Origin: an uncultured Clostridia bacterium
GTDB lineage: Bacteria > Bacillota > Clostridia > Saccharofermentanales > Saccharofermentanaceae
Direction of reading: 5' to 3'
Assembly: GCA_946187935.1 (NCBI GenBank)
Contig: CAMHSJ010000009.1
Coordinates: forward strand, 1 to 64,000
Length of the DNA: 64,000 bases
The notes beneath the pieces are model-generated. The model worked only from the letters and a program-made list of their open reading frames with translations, was not told the DNA's origin and ran no database searches. The translations under genes and the position numbers were made by a program. How positions within the stretch are numbered: the stretch's first letter is position 1; each line of letters starts with the position of its first letter. Shown in pieces: positions 32,015-41,852 of this stretch.

Positions 32015-33046
32015 ATGAACATAATAGTAACAGGCGGAGCAGGATTCATCGGAAGCAATTTCGTATTTCACATGCTTAAGGAGCATCCTGATTACCGGAT
32101 AATCTGTTTAGACAAGCTTACATATGCGGGCAATCTCTCAACGCTCGAGTCCGTAATGGACAACCCGAACTTCAGGTTCGTAAAGGCTGACATCTGCGAC
32201 AAGGAAGCGGTTGAGAAGCTTTTCGAGGAGGAGCATCCCGACATCGTCGTAAACTTTGCAGCAGAGTCGCATGTTGACCGCTCGATCGAAAATCCTCAGA
32301 TCTTCCTCGAGACAAATATCCTGGGCACATCAGTCCTCATGGATGCATGCAGGAAGTACGGCATCACAAGATACCACCAGGTATCAACCGATGAGGTCTA
32401 CGGGGATCTTCCTCTTGACCGTCCCGACCTGTTCTTTACTGAGCAGACTCCCATCCACACATCTTCCCCTTATTCAAGCTCGAAGGCAGGTGCAGACCTT
32501 CTGGTCCTCGCATATCACAGGACATACGGCCTTCCTGTAACCATCTCAAGGTGCTCTAATAACTACGGCCCTTATCACTTCCCTGAGAAGCTGATCCCTC
32601 TTATGATCGCAAATGCTCTGGCTGACAAGCCGCTCCCTGTTTATGGCGAAGGCCTTAACGTAAGAGACTGGCTCTATGTCGAAGACCACTGCAGAGCAAT
32701 AGATCTTATCATCCACAAGGGCAAGGTCGGCGAGGTCTATAACGTCGGCGGACACAATGAGATGAAGAACATTGACATCGTCAAGCTCATCTGCAAGTAC
32801 CTGGATAAGCCCGAGTCACTTATCGTTCACGTTGAAGACCGTAAGGGTCACGACATGAGATATGCGATAGATCCCACCAAGATCCACAACGAGCTTGGAT
32901 GGCTTCCCGAGACTAAGTTCGAGGACGGCATCAAGAAGACGATCCAGTGGTATCTCGATAACCGTTCATGGTGGGAGAACATCATCTCAGGCGAGTACCA
33001 GAACTACTACGACAAGATGTATTCCAAGAGATTAGAAGAGGCTTGA
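32015..33046 (+). CDS. rfbB: dTDP-glucose 4,6-dehydratase
   Basis: The 343-residue short-chain dehydrogenase has the NAD+ motif VTGGAGFIGSNFVFHML, VSTDEVYGDL with the catalytic Thr-Asp-Glu, and YSSSKAGADLLV carrying the YxxxK pair. It converts dTDP-glucose to the 4-keto-6-deoxy sugar. GGGGAGG lies 10 bp before the ATG. Second gene of the rhamnose set, 17 bp after rfbA. Confidence 0.96.
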   Translation: MNIIVTGGAGFIGSNFVFHMLKEHPDYRIICLDKLTYAGNLSTLESVMDNPNFRFVKADICDKEAVEKLFEEEHPDIVVNFAAESHVDRSIENPQIFLETNILGTSVLMDACRKYGITRYHQVSTDEVYGDLPLDRPDLFFTEQTPIHTSSPYSSSKAGADLLVLAYHRTYGLPVTISRCSNNYGPYHFPEKLIPLMIANALADKPLPVYGEGLNVRDWLYVEDHCRAIDLIIHKGKVGEVYNVGGHNEMKNIDIVKLICKYLDKPESLIVHVEDRKGHDMRYAIDPTKIHNELGWLPETKFEDGIKKTIQWYLDNRSWWENIISGEYQNYYDKMYSKRLEEA

Positions 33047-33052
33047 TCAGAG

Positions 33053-33967
33053 ATGAAGTTTTTCGTAACCGGAGTTGCCGGACAGTTAGGCCACGATGTA
33101 ATGAACGAGATAGCTTCCCGCGGCATGGAGGGCGTAGGTTCTGATATTGCACCTGTCTACAGCGGCATAGCTGACGGCTCGGCCGTTACGGCAATGCCGT
33201 ATGTAAGCCTTGATATCACAGACAAGGATGCCGTCATGTCGGTGATAAGCGAAGTTAAGCCTGATGTGATCGTACACTGCGCTGCATGGACGGCTGTCGA
33301 TGCTGCAGAAGATGAGGAGAACCAGGCGAAGGTAAGAGCTATCAATGTGGACGGCACCAAGGCTATTGCAGAAGCTGCCCTGGCCGTTGATGCCAAGATG
33401 ATCTACATCAGCACGGACTATGTATTTAACGGAGAAGGGACTGAGCCCTGGCAGCCTGACTGCAAGGACTATGCCCCGATCAATTTCTATGGTCAGACCA
33501 AGCTCGAAGGCGAGCTCGCTGTAAGCTCTGCGCTTGATAAGTTCTTTATCGTCAGGATCGCATGGGTCTTCGGCAGGAACGGCAAGAACTTCATTAAGAC
33601 CATGCTCAAGGTTGCAGAGAATCACGACAGGGTAAGAGTCGTAAACGATCAGATCGGAACACCTACATATACCTTCGATCTGGCAAGACTTCTTGTCGAT
33701 ATGGCTCTTACCGGCAAGTACGGCTACTATCATGCGACCAACGAAGGCGGATATATCTCATGGTATGACTTTACCTGTGAGATCTATAAGCAGGCAGGCC
33801 TTTCCACCGTTGTGGAACCTGTCACGACAGAAGAATACGGACTTTCCAAGGCAAAGCGCCCCAGAAATTCCAGGCTCGAAAAGAGCAAGCTCATAGAGAG
33901 CGGCTTTACCCCGCTCCCTTCATGGCAGGACGCTTTATCCAGATATCTTAAGGAGATCGGAGAATAA
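33053..33967 (+). CDS. rfbD: dTDP-4-dehydrorhamnose reductase
   Basis: The 304-residue protein starts FFVTGVAGQLGHDVMNEI, has YISTDYVFNGEG and YGQTKLEGELAV with the YxxxK pair, and ends in the RmlD-type KRPRNSRLEKSKLIESGF. It performs the last reduction to dTDP-L-rhamnose using NAD(P)H. It lies 6 bp after rfbB with a weak ribosome site in that gene's end. Confidence 0.95.
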   Translation: MKFFVTGVAGQLGHDVMNEIASRGMEGVGSDIAPVYSGIADGSAVTAMPYVSLDITDKDAVMSVISEVKPDVIVHCAAWTAVDAAEDEENQAKVRAINVDGTKAIAEAALAVDAKMIYISTDYVFNGEGTEPWQPDCKDYAPINFYGQTKLEGELAVSSALDKFFIVRIAWVFGRNGKNFIKTMLKVAENHDRVRVVNDQIGTPTYTFDLARLLVDMALTGKYGYYHATNEGGYISWYDFTCEIYKQAGLSTVVEPVTTEEYGLSKAKRPRNSRLEKSKLIESGFTPLPSWQDALSRYLKEIGE

Positions 33968-33968
33968 C

Positions 33969-34553
33969 ATGGGACAGATCAAAGTTACCAAGGCACCTAT
34001 CGAAGGTTTATACGTAATCGAGCCCGCAGTCCACGGCGACGAGCGCGGATACTTCATGGAGACATATAACCTCAGGGACATGAGCGAAGCAGGACTGGAC
34101 ATGGTCTTTGTCCAGGACAACCAGTCCATGAGCAAGAAGGGCGTATTAAGAGGTCTTCACTACCAGAAGGAATTCCCTCAGGGCAAGCTCGTAAGGGCTA
34201 TCAAGGGAAGGGTCTTTGACGTTGCAGTAGATCTCAGGTCAGGCTCTTCAACATACGGTCAGTGGTACGGCGTTGAGCTTTCAGAAGAGAACAAGAAGCA
34301 GTTCTACATCTCTCCCGGATTTGCTCACGGATTCCTGGTACTTTCCGAGACTGCAGAGTTCTGCTACAAGGTAACTGATTTCTACCATCCGGGTGATGAG
34401 GGCGGTCTGCGCTGGAACGATCCTGAGATCGGCATCAAGTGGCCTGAGACAGATGTTGCAGGCGAAGTATTGGAAGACGGAACAAAGCTTAATATCAATG
34501 ACAGGGACAGGACTTTCCCCGGTCTTTCAGACGCATTTAAGTTTGAGGGTTAA
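33969..34553 (+). CDS. rfbC: dTDP-4-dehydrorhamnose 3,5-epimerase
   Basis: The 194-residue cupin has the RmlC motifs DERGYFMETYNL, VLRGLHYQKEFPQGKLVRAI with the catalytic His, SPGFAHGFLVLSE and FCYKVTDFYHP. It epimerises the 4-keto sugar at C3 and C5. It begins one base after rfbD, which completes the set in the order A-B-D-C. Confidence 0.96.
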   Translation: MGQIKVTKAPIEGLYVIEPAVHGDERGYFMETYNLRDMSEAGLDMVFVQDNQSMSKKGVLRGLHYQKEFPQGKLVRAIKGRVFDVAVDLRSGSSTYGQWYGVELSEENKKQFYISPGFAHGFLVLSETAEFCYKVTDFYHPGDEGGLRWNDPEIGIKWPETDVAGEVLEDGTKLNINDRDRTFPGLSDAFKFEG

Positions 34554-34559
34554 GGATCA

Positions 34560-35966
34560 ATGGCAAAGCAGTCACATACAGCAGCCAAGCATATAGACTT
34601 TATCCTTCTGGATCTTCTGAGCATCCTTATATCGCTCGTCATAGCGTACATGATAAGGACGGACCGTTCGGAGGATATCGAGTACTTCGAAAGGTATCGT
34701 AATCTTTTTGTTGTAATCGTATTCATCTATGTGATCTTCGTCACGTTCAACAATGCGCACAGCAACATCCTGAAGCGTTCGGCCTTAAGGGAGCTGTCGC
34801 AGATAGTGGTCTTGAACCTTACGATAATCCTTACGGTGTTTGCTGTATTGTTCGCGATGAAACAGTCTGAGCTGTATTCACGTACCATCATTGGTATGTT
34901 CGCGATATTCGATGTGCTGCTGATGTTCTCGTTCAGGCTGCTCAGGAAAGCGAGCCTTCTTAAACAGTTCAGTGAAGGCAAGAACACTTCCAAGGTTATC
35001 ATCGTAACTTATGAGAATTCTGCCGAGAGGATCATCCAGACATTAAGACGCGAGAACTCAGGTTACTATGAATTCGTCGGCGTTGTAATGATAGGCGATA
35101 CGGTAAGCAACGTATCAGAGATCAGGGGCGTTCCCGTCATCAAGATGGAAGGCATATTAGACTACATCAAGGAGAACGCGATAAACGAGGTCTACATCTT
35201 CTGCAAGCACGGCGAGAGCGGCAAGCTGATGAGCAAGTTCATGATCATGGGACTTACTGTTCACGTAGGTCTTAACCTTGAACTCAAGAATCTGTCGAAC
35301 GTAACTATCGAGAACATATCAAACTATACGGTCGTAACATCAACGATCTCCAAGGCGTCCATAGGTGAGCTCTTCATTAAGCGGATAGCTGACATACTCA
35401 TCTCCATTATCGGCATCATCTGTACGCTCATCCTGTTCGTCATAGTTGCACCCATAATCAAGATACAGTCCCCCGGACCTGTATTCTTCGTCCAGAAGCG
35501 TGTCGGCAAGAACGGCAGGACATTTAACATGCTCAAGTTCAGATCGATGAATGCCGATGCGGACCAGAAGAAATCCGAGCTCATGAGCAAGAACGAGATG
35601 AACGGACCTGTCTTCAAGCTCGAAGATGACCCGAGAGTATTCCCGTTCGGCAAGTTCATGCGCAAGACCAGTATCGATGAGTTCCCGCAGTTCTTTAATA
35701 TACTCGTGGGCGACATGTCGCTTGTAGGCACGCGTCCTCCGACGTTAGATGAGTTCGAGCAGTACAAGACGCATCACATGAGCCGTCTTGCCATGAAGCC
35801 CGGACTTACGGGAATGTGGCAGGCATCAGGCAGATCCGAGATCACTGACTTCGAAGAGATAGTAAGGCTCGATAACGAGTACATAAGAAACTTCTCTCTG
35901 GCTCTGGATATCAAGATCGCGTTCAAGACATTGTTTGCGGTATTAGCGCGCAAGGGGTCAAAATGA
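34560..35966 (+). CDS. Polyprenyl-phosphate sugar-1-phosphate transferase (priming enzyme)
   Basis: The 468-residue protein has four N-terminal membrane helices, a central CoA-binding-like domain (about 140-255), then a fifth helix and the catalytic domain: PGPVFFVQKRVGKNGRTFNM, LKFRSM, RKTSIDEFPQFFNIL and VGTRPPT, ending LKPGLTGMWQ-like (MKPGLTGMWQASGRSEITDF). It moves a sugar-1-phosphate from a UDP-sugar to undecaprenyl phosphate, starting the repeat unit at the membrane. It overlaps the next gene by 4 bp. Confidence 0.93.
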   Translation: MAKQSHTAAKHIDFILLDLLSILISLVIAYMIRTDRSEDIEYFERYRNLFVVIVFIYVIFVTFNNAHSNILKRSALRELSQIVVLNLTIILTVFAVLFAMKQSELYSRTIIGMFAIFDVLLMFSFRLLRKASLLKQFSEGKNTSKVIIVTYENSAERIIQTLRRENSGYYEFVGVVMIGDTVSNVSEIRGVPVIKMEGILDYIKENAINEVYIFCKHGESGKLMSKFMIMGLTVHVGLNLELKNLSNVTIENISNYTVVTSTISKASIGELFIKRIADILISIIGIICTLILFVIVAPIIKIQSPGPVFFVQKRVGKNGRTFNMLKFRSMNADADQKKSELMSKNEMNGPVFKLEDDPRVFPFGKFMRKTSIDEFPQFFNILVGDMSLVGTRPPTLDEFEQYKTHHMSRLAMKPGLTGMWQASGRSEITDFEEIVRLDNEYIRNFSLALDIKIAFKTLFAVLARKGSK

Positions 35967-36754
35967 CGGACAAGACTTCTTCGGTTACTGTCATAGTCTG
36001 TGCTCACAAGAAGTATGAGATGCCTTCTGATGAGATGTATCTCCCTTGTCAGGTCGGAGCTGAAGGCAAGACGCCGATAGAAGGATATTCACCCGATAAC
36101 AAAGGCGACAACATCTCCTCTCTTAACTACATGTACAGCGAGCTTACGGGCCTTTACTGGGCGTGGAAGAACCTTGATTCAGACTATATCGGACTGGTCC
36201 ACTACAGAAGGCTCTTTAAGGGCAGGAAGGGAGTCCTTTCTTATCACGAGGTCTTGGAGAAACTCTCACATGCGAAGCTCATCGTGCCCTCAAGAAGAAA
36301 GTATTACATCGAGACTTTATACTCGCATTATGTTCATACGCACCAGGCAAAGGAACTCGATCTGACGCGCGAAGTCTTAACAGATATGCATCCTGAGGAT
36401 GTTCCTTTTTTCGACAAGACGATGACGCAGACCTGGGGATATATGTTCAACATGATGATCATGCCCAGGGATATGTTAGATGAGTACTGTTCATGGCTTT
36501 TTCCCATCCTGGATCAGCTGATAAAGCGTATGGGCGATACCGAGATGTCGGACTTCGAGAAGAGATATCCGGGAAGGATCTCAGAGCTTCTTTTTAACTG
36601 CTATCTCAGGGCCAAGGAAGAAAAGGGCGAGCTTGCAGCAGGCGACATCCTGGAGGTCCCGTTCGTATATACAGAGAAGATAAACAGACTGAGCAAGGGT
36701 GTGTCATTTTTAAGGTCCAAGTTCTTTGGCGTCAAGCAGGAGAAGAGTTTCTAG
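35963..36754 (+). CDS. DUF4422 glycosyltransferase (first copy)
   Basis: The 263-residue protein has the DUF4422 pattern: VTVIVCAHKKYEMP, GDNISSLNYMYSELTGLYWAWKN near residue 50, DYIGLVHYRRLF near residue 73, then NMMIMPRDMLDEYCSWLFPIL. Members are putative glycosyltransferases in capsule clusters. It starts in an ATGA overlap with the priming transferase and is followed directly by its paralogue. The sugar transferred is unknown; rhamnose is an obvious candidate given rfbABDC. Confidence 0.85.
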   Translation: MTDKTSSVTVIVCAHKKYEMPSDEMYLPCQVGAEGKTPIEGYSPDNKGDNISSLNYMYSELTGLYWAWKNLDSDYIGLVHYRRLFKGRKGVLSYHEVLEKLSHAKLIVPSRRKYYIETLYSHYVHTHQAKELDLTREVLTDMHPEDVPFFDKTMTQTWGYMFNMMIMPRDMLDEYCSWLFPILDQLIKRMGDTEMSDFEKRYPGRISELLFNCYLRAKEEKGELAAGDILEVPFVYTEKINRLSKGVSFLRSKFFGVKQEKSF

Positions 36755-37576
36755 ATGGATTCTAAGATCTACATCGTGACTCACAAGGAGACTGAGCTTC
36801 CCGTGATGGAAGGCTATCAGCCCCTGCTCGTCGGCGCGTTTAGACATGACAGTGCGGATCCTTCTTATCTCAGGGACAACACCGGTGACAACATATCTGA
36901 CAAGAACGATTCGTACTGCGAGCTGACAGGCCTTTACTGGATGTGGAAGAATACTGACAGCGAGATCTTAGGCCTTACGCACTACAGAAGATTCTTTGCT
37001 GATGTAAAGGCCATAGACTACAAGGCCAAATACATTGTCTTATCCAAGAAGAACAGATATAAGATCCTGCCCTTTGACAGGGCTGAGGAAATGCTCAAAT
37101 CATGTGATGTGATAGTCAAGAAGAGCAAGTACTGGGCTGATAGGACAAACTACGGGATGTTTACCAAGATGCTCACGGAAGACTTCATAAAGCTCATGAC
37201 GGATTCTGTTGAGGCTTTATATCCTGAGTACATGACTACGCTTAATGAGTATTTTGAGCTTCATTACCACGTGAACTGCAATATGTTCATCGGTAAAAAA
37301 GAAGTGATGGACAGGTACTGCAAGTGGCTGTTTGACATCCTTTTCGAGACTGACAGAAGGTATCAGCAGATCCATGGCGACAGGTGCCACAACAGAGAAA
37401 TGGGCTATCTTGGCGAGCTGCTCTTCGGCGTGTGGCTTACTCATAACAACATAAATTTCAGATACTACAGCTGCATAAATACGACGGTATTTGACCTCGC
37501 TCATCCTGACAAGAACGAGAATGTCCTGATGACTCCCGGAGAGCTCATCAGGCTCAAGAAGGTTTTGAAGGGGTAG
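36755..37576 (+). CDS. DUF4422 glycosyltransferase (second copy)
   Basis: A 273-residue paralogue of the preceding gene: IYIVTHKETELPVMEGYQPL, GDNISDKNDSYCELTGLYWM, EILGLTHYRRFF, and HVNCNMFIGKKEVMDRYCKW. The two are clearly homologous but diverged, so they probably add different sugars or form different linkages. The start codon immediately follows the stop of the first copy. Confidence 0.85.
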   Translation: MDSKIYIVTHKETELPVMEGYQPLLVGAFRHDSADPSYLRDNTGDNISDKNDSYCELTGLYWMWKNTDSEILGLTHYRRFFADVKAIDYKAKYIVLSKKNRYKILPFDRAEEMLKSCDVIVKKSKYWADRTNYGMFTKMLTEDFIKLMTDSVEALYPEYMTTLNEYFELHYHVNCNMFIGKKEVMDRYCKWLFDILFETDRRYQQIHGDRCHNREMGYLGELLFGVWLTHNNINFRYYSCINTTVFDLAHPDKNENVLMTPGELIRLKKVLKG

Positions 37577-37580
37577 ATAT

Positions 37581-38957
37581 ATGCTTAATATCCTGGTCCT
37601 CGCAACCTTCGTATTTGTGATAGTAAACTTCATCCTGTTCGATCAGGATCTGTCTTCGCCGGGATTTCTGTTCTCATTTGCATTCCTGGCTTTTGAGATA
37701 GTATGCGTTATAAACGCGCAGCGCTTCGCCATAACGATAGAGCCTGAGACCGTTCTGGTATTAGGCGCGGGATTTCTGGTATTCACGTGCGTGTCCTTGT
37801 ATTTCCACTGCCTTAAGCGCGGCAGGATTGACATTAAGCGCGACATCGAAAGTCATGAGATAGAGATAAGCAATATAGTCACTATCGGCGTGATCTTATT
37901 TCAGATCGCAAGCTTCATATTATTTCTCAGCTATCTCGAGAAGCTTCATATGGCGTGCAACGGATACCCCGGAACGATCCCCGAGCAGATCAATAACTAC
38001 AATGAGATGATCAAGTTCAATCCCGAGGATTTTGAGTATCTTAAGCTCCAGCCGGGAACGCTTTACAACAGGTGCAATCTCATATCGGGGATAGTGCCTT
38101 ACATCTTTATCTATGTAACCGTCCATAACTTCGTTAATTTCAGGAAGGTAAATGTCTTCCAGCTCATATCGATAGTGCTGTTTGCCTGCCACATAGTCTT
38201 AACGGGCGGCAGGAGCAACCTGATGAGGCTCATAGTTCTTGCCGTTGTGGTTGCTTATGCGGTCAAGTTCAGATCGGTCATAAGGCGCAAGTCGGGCATC
38301 AAGTTCTACATGATAATGCTGATAGTCATGCTCGCAGGAGGATTCCTGTTCTTTGCGACATTAGGCCTTATGGGCAGAGACGGCGGAAGGACGCCTTCTG
38401 ATCTTTTCTATATCTACTTCGGCGCGCCCATAGATAATCTCGATAATTACATAACGCAGGGCAGGATAATCCAGGACAGCAATCTGTTCGGTGAGAGGAC
38501 ACTCCGGGCACTTTATACATACTTCGCAGACAAGGGCCTTGTGCCTTACAGGCTGCAGCCCCTTACTGAGATCATACCGTTCGTTAAGAGCAGCAACGGA
38601 CTTGGCCAGGGCAATGTAAGGACGATGTATTATTTCTTCCTCATAGACTTCGGCTACTGGGGAGTTATACCGTGCACCGCAGTGATCGCCCTTATCTCCA
38701 ATGCTCTTTACTACAGGAGCCTTAAGAGCGTGACATCGGGCACGAGCTTTAGCTTCAGCCTTTTCCTTTACGCGTACATGGTAACGGACATTACGATGTC
38801 GCCTTTTTCGAACAGGTTCTACGAGAACATCATAACGACATGGTTTGCCAAGATAATCGTGATAGGCTTTGTCTTCAAGTTCCTCTTTATCGACAGGGCT
38901 GTGGACCTTAACCATATGCAGATAAGCCTTACAAGGAAGTGTGAGAAGCATGGGTGA
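37581..38957 (+). CDS. Wzy-like polysaccharide repeat-unit polymerase
   Basis: The 458-residue integral membrane protein has about 11-12 helices and a large extracytoplasmic loop between residues about 255 and 345 (GRDGGRTPSDLFYIYFGAPI, NGLGQGNVRTMYYFFLIDFG), the pattern of the oligosaccharide repeat-unit polymerase family. It joins lipid-linked repeat units outside the membrane. GGGG lies just before the ATG. Overlaps the flippase gene by 8 bp. Confidence 0.85.
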   Translation: MLNILVLATFVFVIVNFILFDQDLSSPGFLFSFAFLAFEIVCVINAQRFAITIEPETVLVLGAGFLVFTCVSLYFHCLKRGRIDIKRDIESHEIEISNIVTIGVILFQIASFILFLSYLEKLHMACNGYPGTIPEQINNYNEMIKFNPEDFEYLKLQPGTLYNRCNLISGIVPYIFIYVTVHNFVNFRKVNVFQLISIVLFACHIVLTGGRSNLMRLIVLAVVVAYAVKFRSVIRRKSGIKFYMIMLIVMLAGGFLFFATLGLMGRDGGRTPSDLFYIYFGAPIDNLDNYITQGRIIQDSNLFGERTLRALYTYFADKGLVPYRLQPLTEIIPFVKSSNGLGQGNVRTMYYFFLIDFGYWGVIPCTAVIALISNALYYRSLKSVTSGTSFSFSLFLYAYMVTDITMSPFSNRFYENIITTWFAKIIVIGFVFKFLFIDRAVDLNHMQISLTRKCEKHG

Positions 38958-40437
38958 TAAGAAGACGCCTTCCCTTAGGAAGAACTTCATAATGAATGCC
39001 ATCCTTACGATCAGCAATCTCATATTCCCGCTGATCTCCTACTACTATGTCACGAGGATCATCTTCAAGGAAGGTACGGGCAAGGTCGCGTTTGCAACTT
39101 CGGTCATCTCGTATTTTCTCATCTTCGCGCAGCTCGGCATCCCGACATACGGCATCAGGGAATGCGCCAAGGTAAGAGACGATAAGCTTAGGCTCTCCAA
39201 GCTGGTAAAAGAGCTCCTTGCGATCAACATCGTAACGACTCTTATCACATACTTAGCCTTCGTCATATGCCTGTTTTTTATCCCGCGCCTTGCAGGGGAC
39301 AAGCCCTTATACGTTATCGCATCCGTTGCCATCTTCTTTAACATACTCGGCATGGAGTGGCTCTATAAGGGGCTCGAAAAGTACACCTACATCACAGTGC
39401 GCTCTGTCATCTTCAAGGCGATAAGCGTCATCTTTATGTTCTTCCTCATTAAGGAAAAGGAAGACTACCGCATGTACTGTGCGATCACGGTATTCGCCAG
39501 CAGCGCAAGTTTCCTTCTTAACTTCATAAATGCCAGGAAATACATAACGTTTAACGTTAAGGAAAAGCTCGAGATCAGAAAGCATCTTAAGCCTGTAATG
39601 ATATTCCTCGCTATCGCTGCCGCGGCAACGGTCTATACGCATCTTGATACGGTAATGCTCGGCTTCATGAAGACTGACGGTGATGTCGGACTCTACGATG
39701 CATCGGTCAAGATCAAGACTCTTCTGGTGGGCGTGGTCACTTCCCTGGGCGCAGTATTGCTCCCAAGGTCTGCTTATTATCTTGAGCACGGCCTTAAGGA
39801 TGAGTTCGTAAATATCTCCAAGAAAGCAATGGAGTTTGTCGTGATAGCGGCGCTTCCCATAAGCGTGTATTTTATCCTTTTCGCGAAGAACGGAATACTG
39901 GTCGTGGCAGGCGAAGATTATGTTGATGCAACACTCCCCATGATGGTCATTATGCCGACCGTTATCCTCATCGGAATGAGCAATCTCATCGGCATACAGA
40001 TGTTAGTGCCCATGGGCAAGGACAGGGTGGTGCTCCACTCAGAACTCGCAGGAATGGTGATAGATGTCATTATCAACATCATCCTCATCCCGAAGCTCGC
40101 AGCAACAGGCGCAGCCATCGGAACTCTCGCGGCTGAGATAGCAGTCACCATTTACCAGTACATTGCGCTCAGAAAAGACGTTACGGGCATCTTCGTAAGG
40201 ATAAAGTTCTGGGCAGTGGGACTTGGCGTTCTTATAGCAGGAGCTGCCGCGTACCAGATAAGAAGGCTCGATCTTGGAAATCTTACAACGCTCGTGATAT
40301 CGGCCATAGTATTCTTCGGGATCTATATGGTCATTCTCATACTTGCGAGAGAGCGCCTGATATCAGAACTCTTGGGCGAGCTCTCAGGCAGGTTCACCAA
40401 GCAAAAAGATCAATGTGATACAATTAAGCAAAGCTGA
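38950..40437 (+). CDS. Wzx-like polysaccharide flippase
   Basis: The 495-residue MOP-superfamily protein has about 14 helices, starting LRKNFIMNAILTISNLIFPL and YVTRIIFKEGTGKVAFATSV, typical of the PST/Wzx group. It moves lipid-linked repeat units across the membrane. The ATG at 38950 gives MGDKKTPSLRKNF; the GTG at 38941 would only add three residues. Confidence 0.9.
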   Translation: MGDKKTPSLRKNFIMNAILTISNLIFPLISYYYVTRIIFKEGTGKVAFATSVISYFLIFAQLGIPTYGIRECAKVRDDKLRLSKLVKELLAINIVTTLITYLAFVICLFFIPRLAGDKPLYVIASVAIFFNILGMEWLYKGLEKYTYITVRSVIFKAISVIFMFFLIKEKEDYRMYCAITVFASSASFLLNFINARKYITFNVKEKLEIRKHLKPVMIFLAIAAAATVYTHLDTVMLGFMKTDGDVGLYDASVKIKTLLVGVVTSLGAVLLPRSAYYLEHGLKDEFVNISKKAMEFVVIAALPISVYFILFAKNGILVVAGEDYVDATLPMMVIMPTVILIGMSNLIGIQMLVPMGKDRVVLHSELAGMVIDVIINIILIPKLAATGAAIGTLAAEIAVTIYQYIALRKDVTGIFVRIKFWAVGLGVLIAGAAAYQIRRLDLGNLTTLVISAIVFFGIYMVILILARERLISELLGELSGRFTKQKDQCDTIKQS

Positions 40438-40448
40438 CGGAGGATCAT

Positions 40449-41786
40449 ATGAACAAGTACATTATCCCTGACGTGAAGATAAACATAAGAGACCTCATGA
40501 GGTATGTCTCTAAGCACTCGCTCATCATCCTGATGGTAACATGTCTTATGGGAGGCGTTTTTGCAGGCTATAAGGCAGCGCCTAACTTTAGATCATCAGG
40601 CGAGACTGAGGTCCAGGCTGATGCGCAGTCGCTCTACGACAGGGACATGGGTTACTACGATCTTGATGTATCCGCAGTAAACGACAATTTCGCCCGGATG
40701 CAGACATTCTTCGAAGGTGAGAGAAATTACGTCAACAACTCAATCTTCATGCAGATAGATCCTTATGCCATCTGCGATACGATAGTCCAGTACGAGATAT
40801 CTGCAGATGACGATTCCTCCTATGCGGTGGCTTCGTATCTCGGCAACACGGCACTTGCCGGCGGCGAGAGTTTTGACGGCGTTGCAGCTTCATTTAACAC
40901 TGACAGCTCTTACATAAAAGAACTCATCCGCGTTACTTATAACTCCGATCCTTATTCTGCTCAGACTGCTTATACGACAGAGATACCTTTATGCCAGGTA
41001 AACGACAGCAATCCCAAGGGCTCGGTGATCCTCACGATCGAAGCCTATGGAACGAGCAGGGAAATGAGCGAAGCCGTTATGGACGCAGTTGAGACTTCTA
41101 TTGATAAAGCAGTTTCAGAATACGCAGGCGGTACTGATTTTACAGTAAGCCGGCTCTCCAGGGTCTATCAGGTGACGGCATCTGATTACATCAGCAATCT
41201 CCAGTTCGAGACATACGACAGATTAGAGAAGTTAGGAGACATCCTTAACTCGTTAAAGAAGCAGGCAACTCAGGAGATCGTAAAGCCCGCATTGTCAGAC
41301 TATACATCAGTCAAATCTGACAGCAGCAAGGTAGCCACTTCAGCCATCGTAAAGTTCGCACTTACCGGTGCTTTCCTGGGCTTTGTTATAAGCTCCTGCG
41401 TCTTTGTGCTTATCTATACCATGTCCGGCAAGCTCATTACAGCTGACAGGTTCAAGACTATGTATGCCGTAAACGATCTTGGCAGCACTGATGACATGAT
41501 CGCAGCAAATATCAGAAACTACGCATCCGGCGCGAGGAAGATACTCATAGCAGGCAGGGCTGATGCCAATGCGCTTGCTTCAAGTCTTAAGGGCAAACTC
41601 ACCGATATGGAGTTCATTCCCGCAGGCGACATCATTGGCAATGCAGATGCAAGAGCCAAGCTCACTGACTGTGACGGCGTCATCTTAGCTGAAGCGATCG
41701 GTCAGTCCAGATACGAAGACATCACAGAAGAACTCGGCATCATCAGCGCTGTCGATAAGGATGTAATTGGCGCAGTTATAAGATAA
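40449..41786 (+). CDS. Wzz/CpsC-like chain-length protein with kinase-like tail
   Basis: The 445-residue protein has two membrane helices (about residues 25-45 and 300-322) enclosing a large external domain, the Wzz/chain-length determinant plan. The cytoplasmic tail (about 330-445; KILIAGRADANALASSLKGK, then DCDGVILAEAIGQSRYEDI) resembles the end of a BY-kinase P-loop fold, but the Walker A Gly-Lys-Ser/Thr is absent, so it is not an active kinase. It probably controls polymer length. CGGAGG precedes the ATG; last gene of the operon. Confidence 0.8.
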   Translation: MNKYIIPDVKINIRDLMRYVSKHSLIILMVTCLMGGVFAGYKAAPNFRSSGETEVQADAQSLYDRDMGYYDLDVSAVNDNFARMQTFFEGERNYVNNSIFMQIDPYAICDTIVQYEISADDDSSYAVASYLGNTALAGGESFDGVAASFNTDSSYIKELIRVTYNSDPYSAQTAYTTEIPLCQVNDSNPKGSVILTIEAYGTSREMSEAVMDAVETSIDKAVSEYAGGTDFTVSRLSRVYQVTASDYISNLQFETYDRLEKLGDILNSLKKQATQEIVKPALSDYTSVKSDSSKVATSAIVKFALTGAFLGFVISSCVFVLIYTMSGKLITADRFKTMYAVNDLGSTDDMIAANIRNYASGARKILIAGRADANALASSLKGKLTDMEFIPAGDIIGNADARAKLTDCDGVILAEAIGQSRYEDITEELGIISAVDKDVIGAVIR

Positions 41787-41808
41787 CTTCCGGTCTGTTC
41801 TCCACCAG

Positions 41809-41851
41809 GCTCTCTAATCCATATCCGATCAGAGAGTGATTTGGAGAGCCG
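41809..41851. repeat. Second-family 43-bp palindrome, copy 2
   Basis: Arms GGCTCTC and GAGAGCC enclose a centre that shares GATCAGAGAG and ATTTGGAGAG with copy 1. It fills the gap between the convergent end of the polysaccharide operon and the lipoprotein gene, and could act as a bidirectional stem, though no T-run follows on either side. Confidence 0.65.
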
Positions 41852-41852
41852 A

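Noticed and set aside
40449..41786. Active BY-type tyrosine kinase
   Set aside because: The kinase-like tail lacks the Walker A Gly-Lys-Ser/Thr and a tyrosine cluster.
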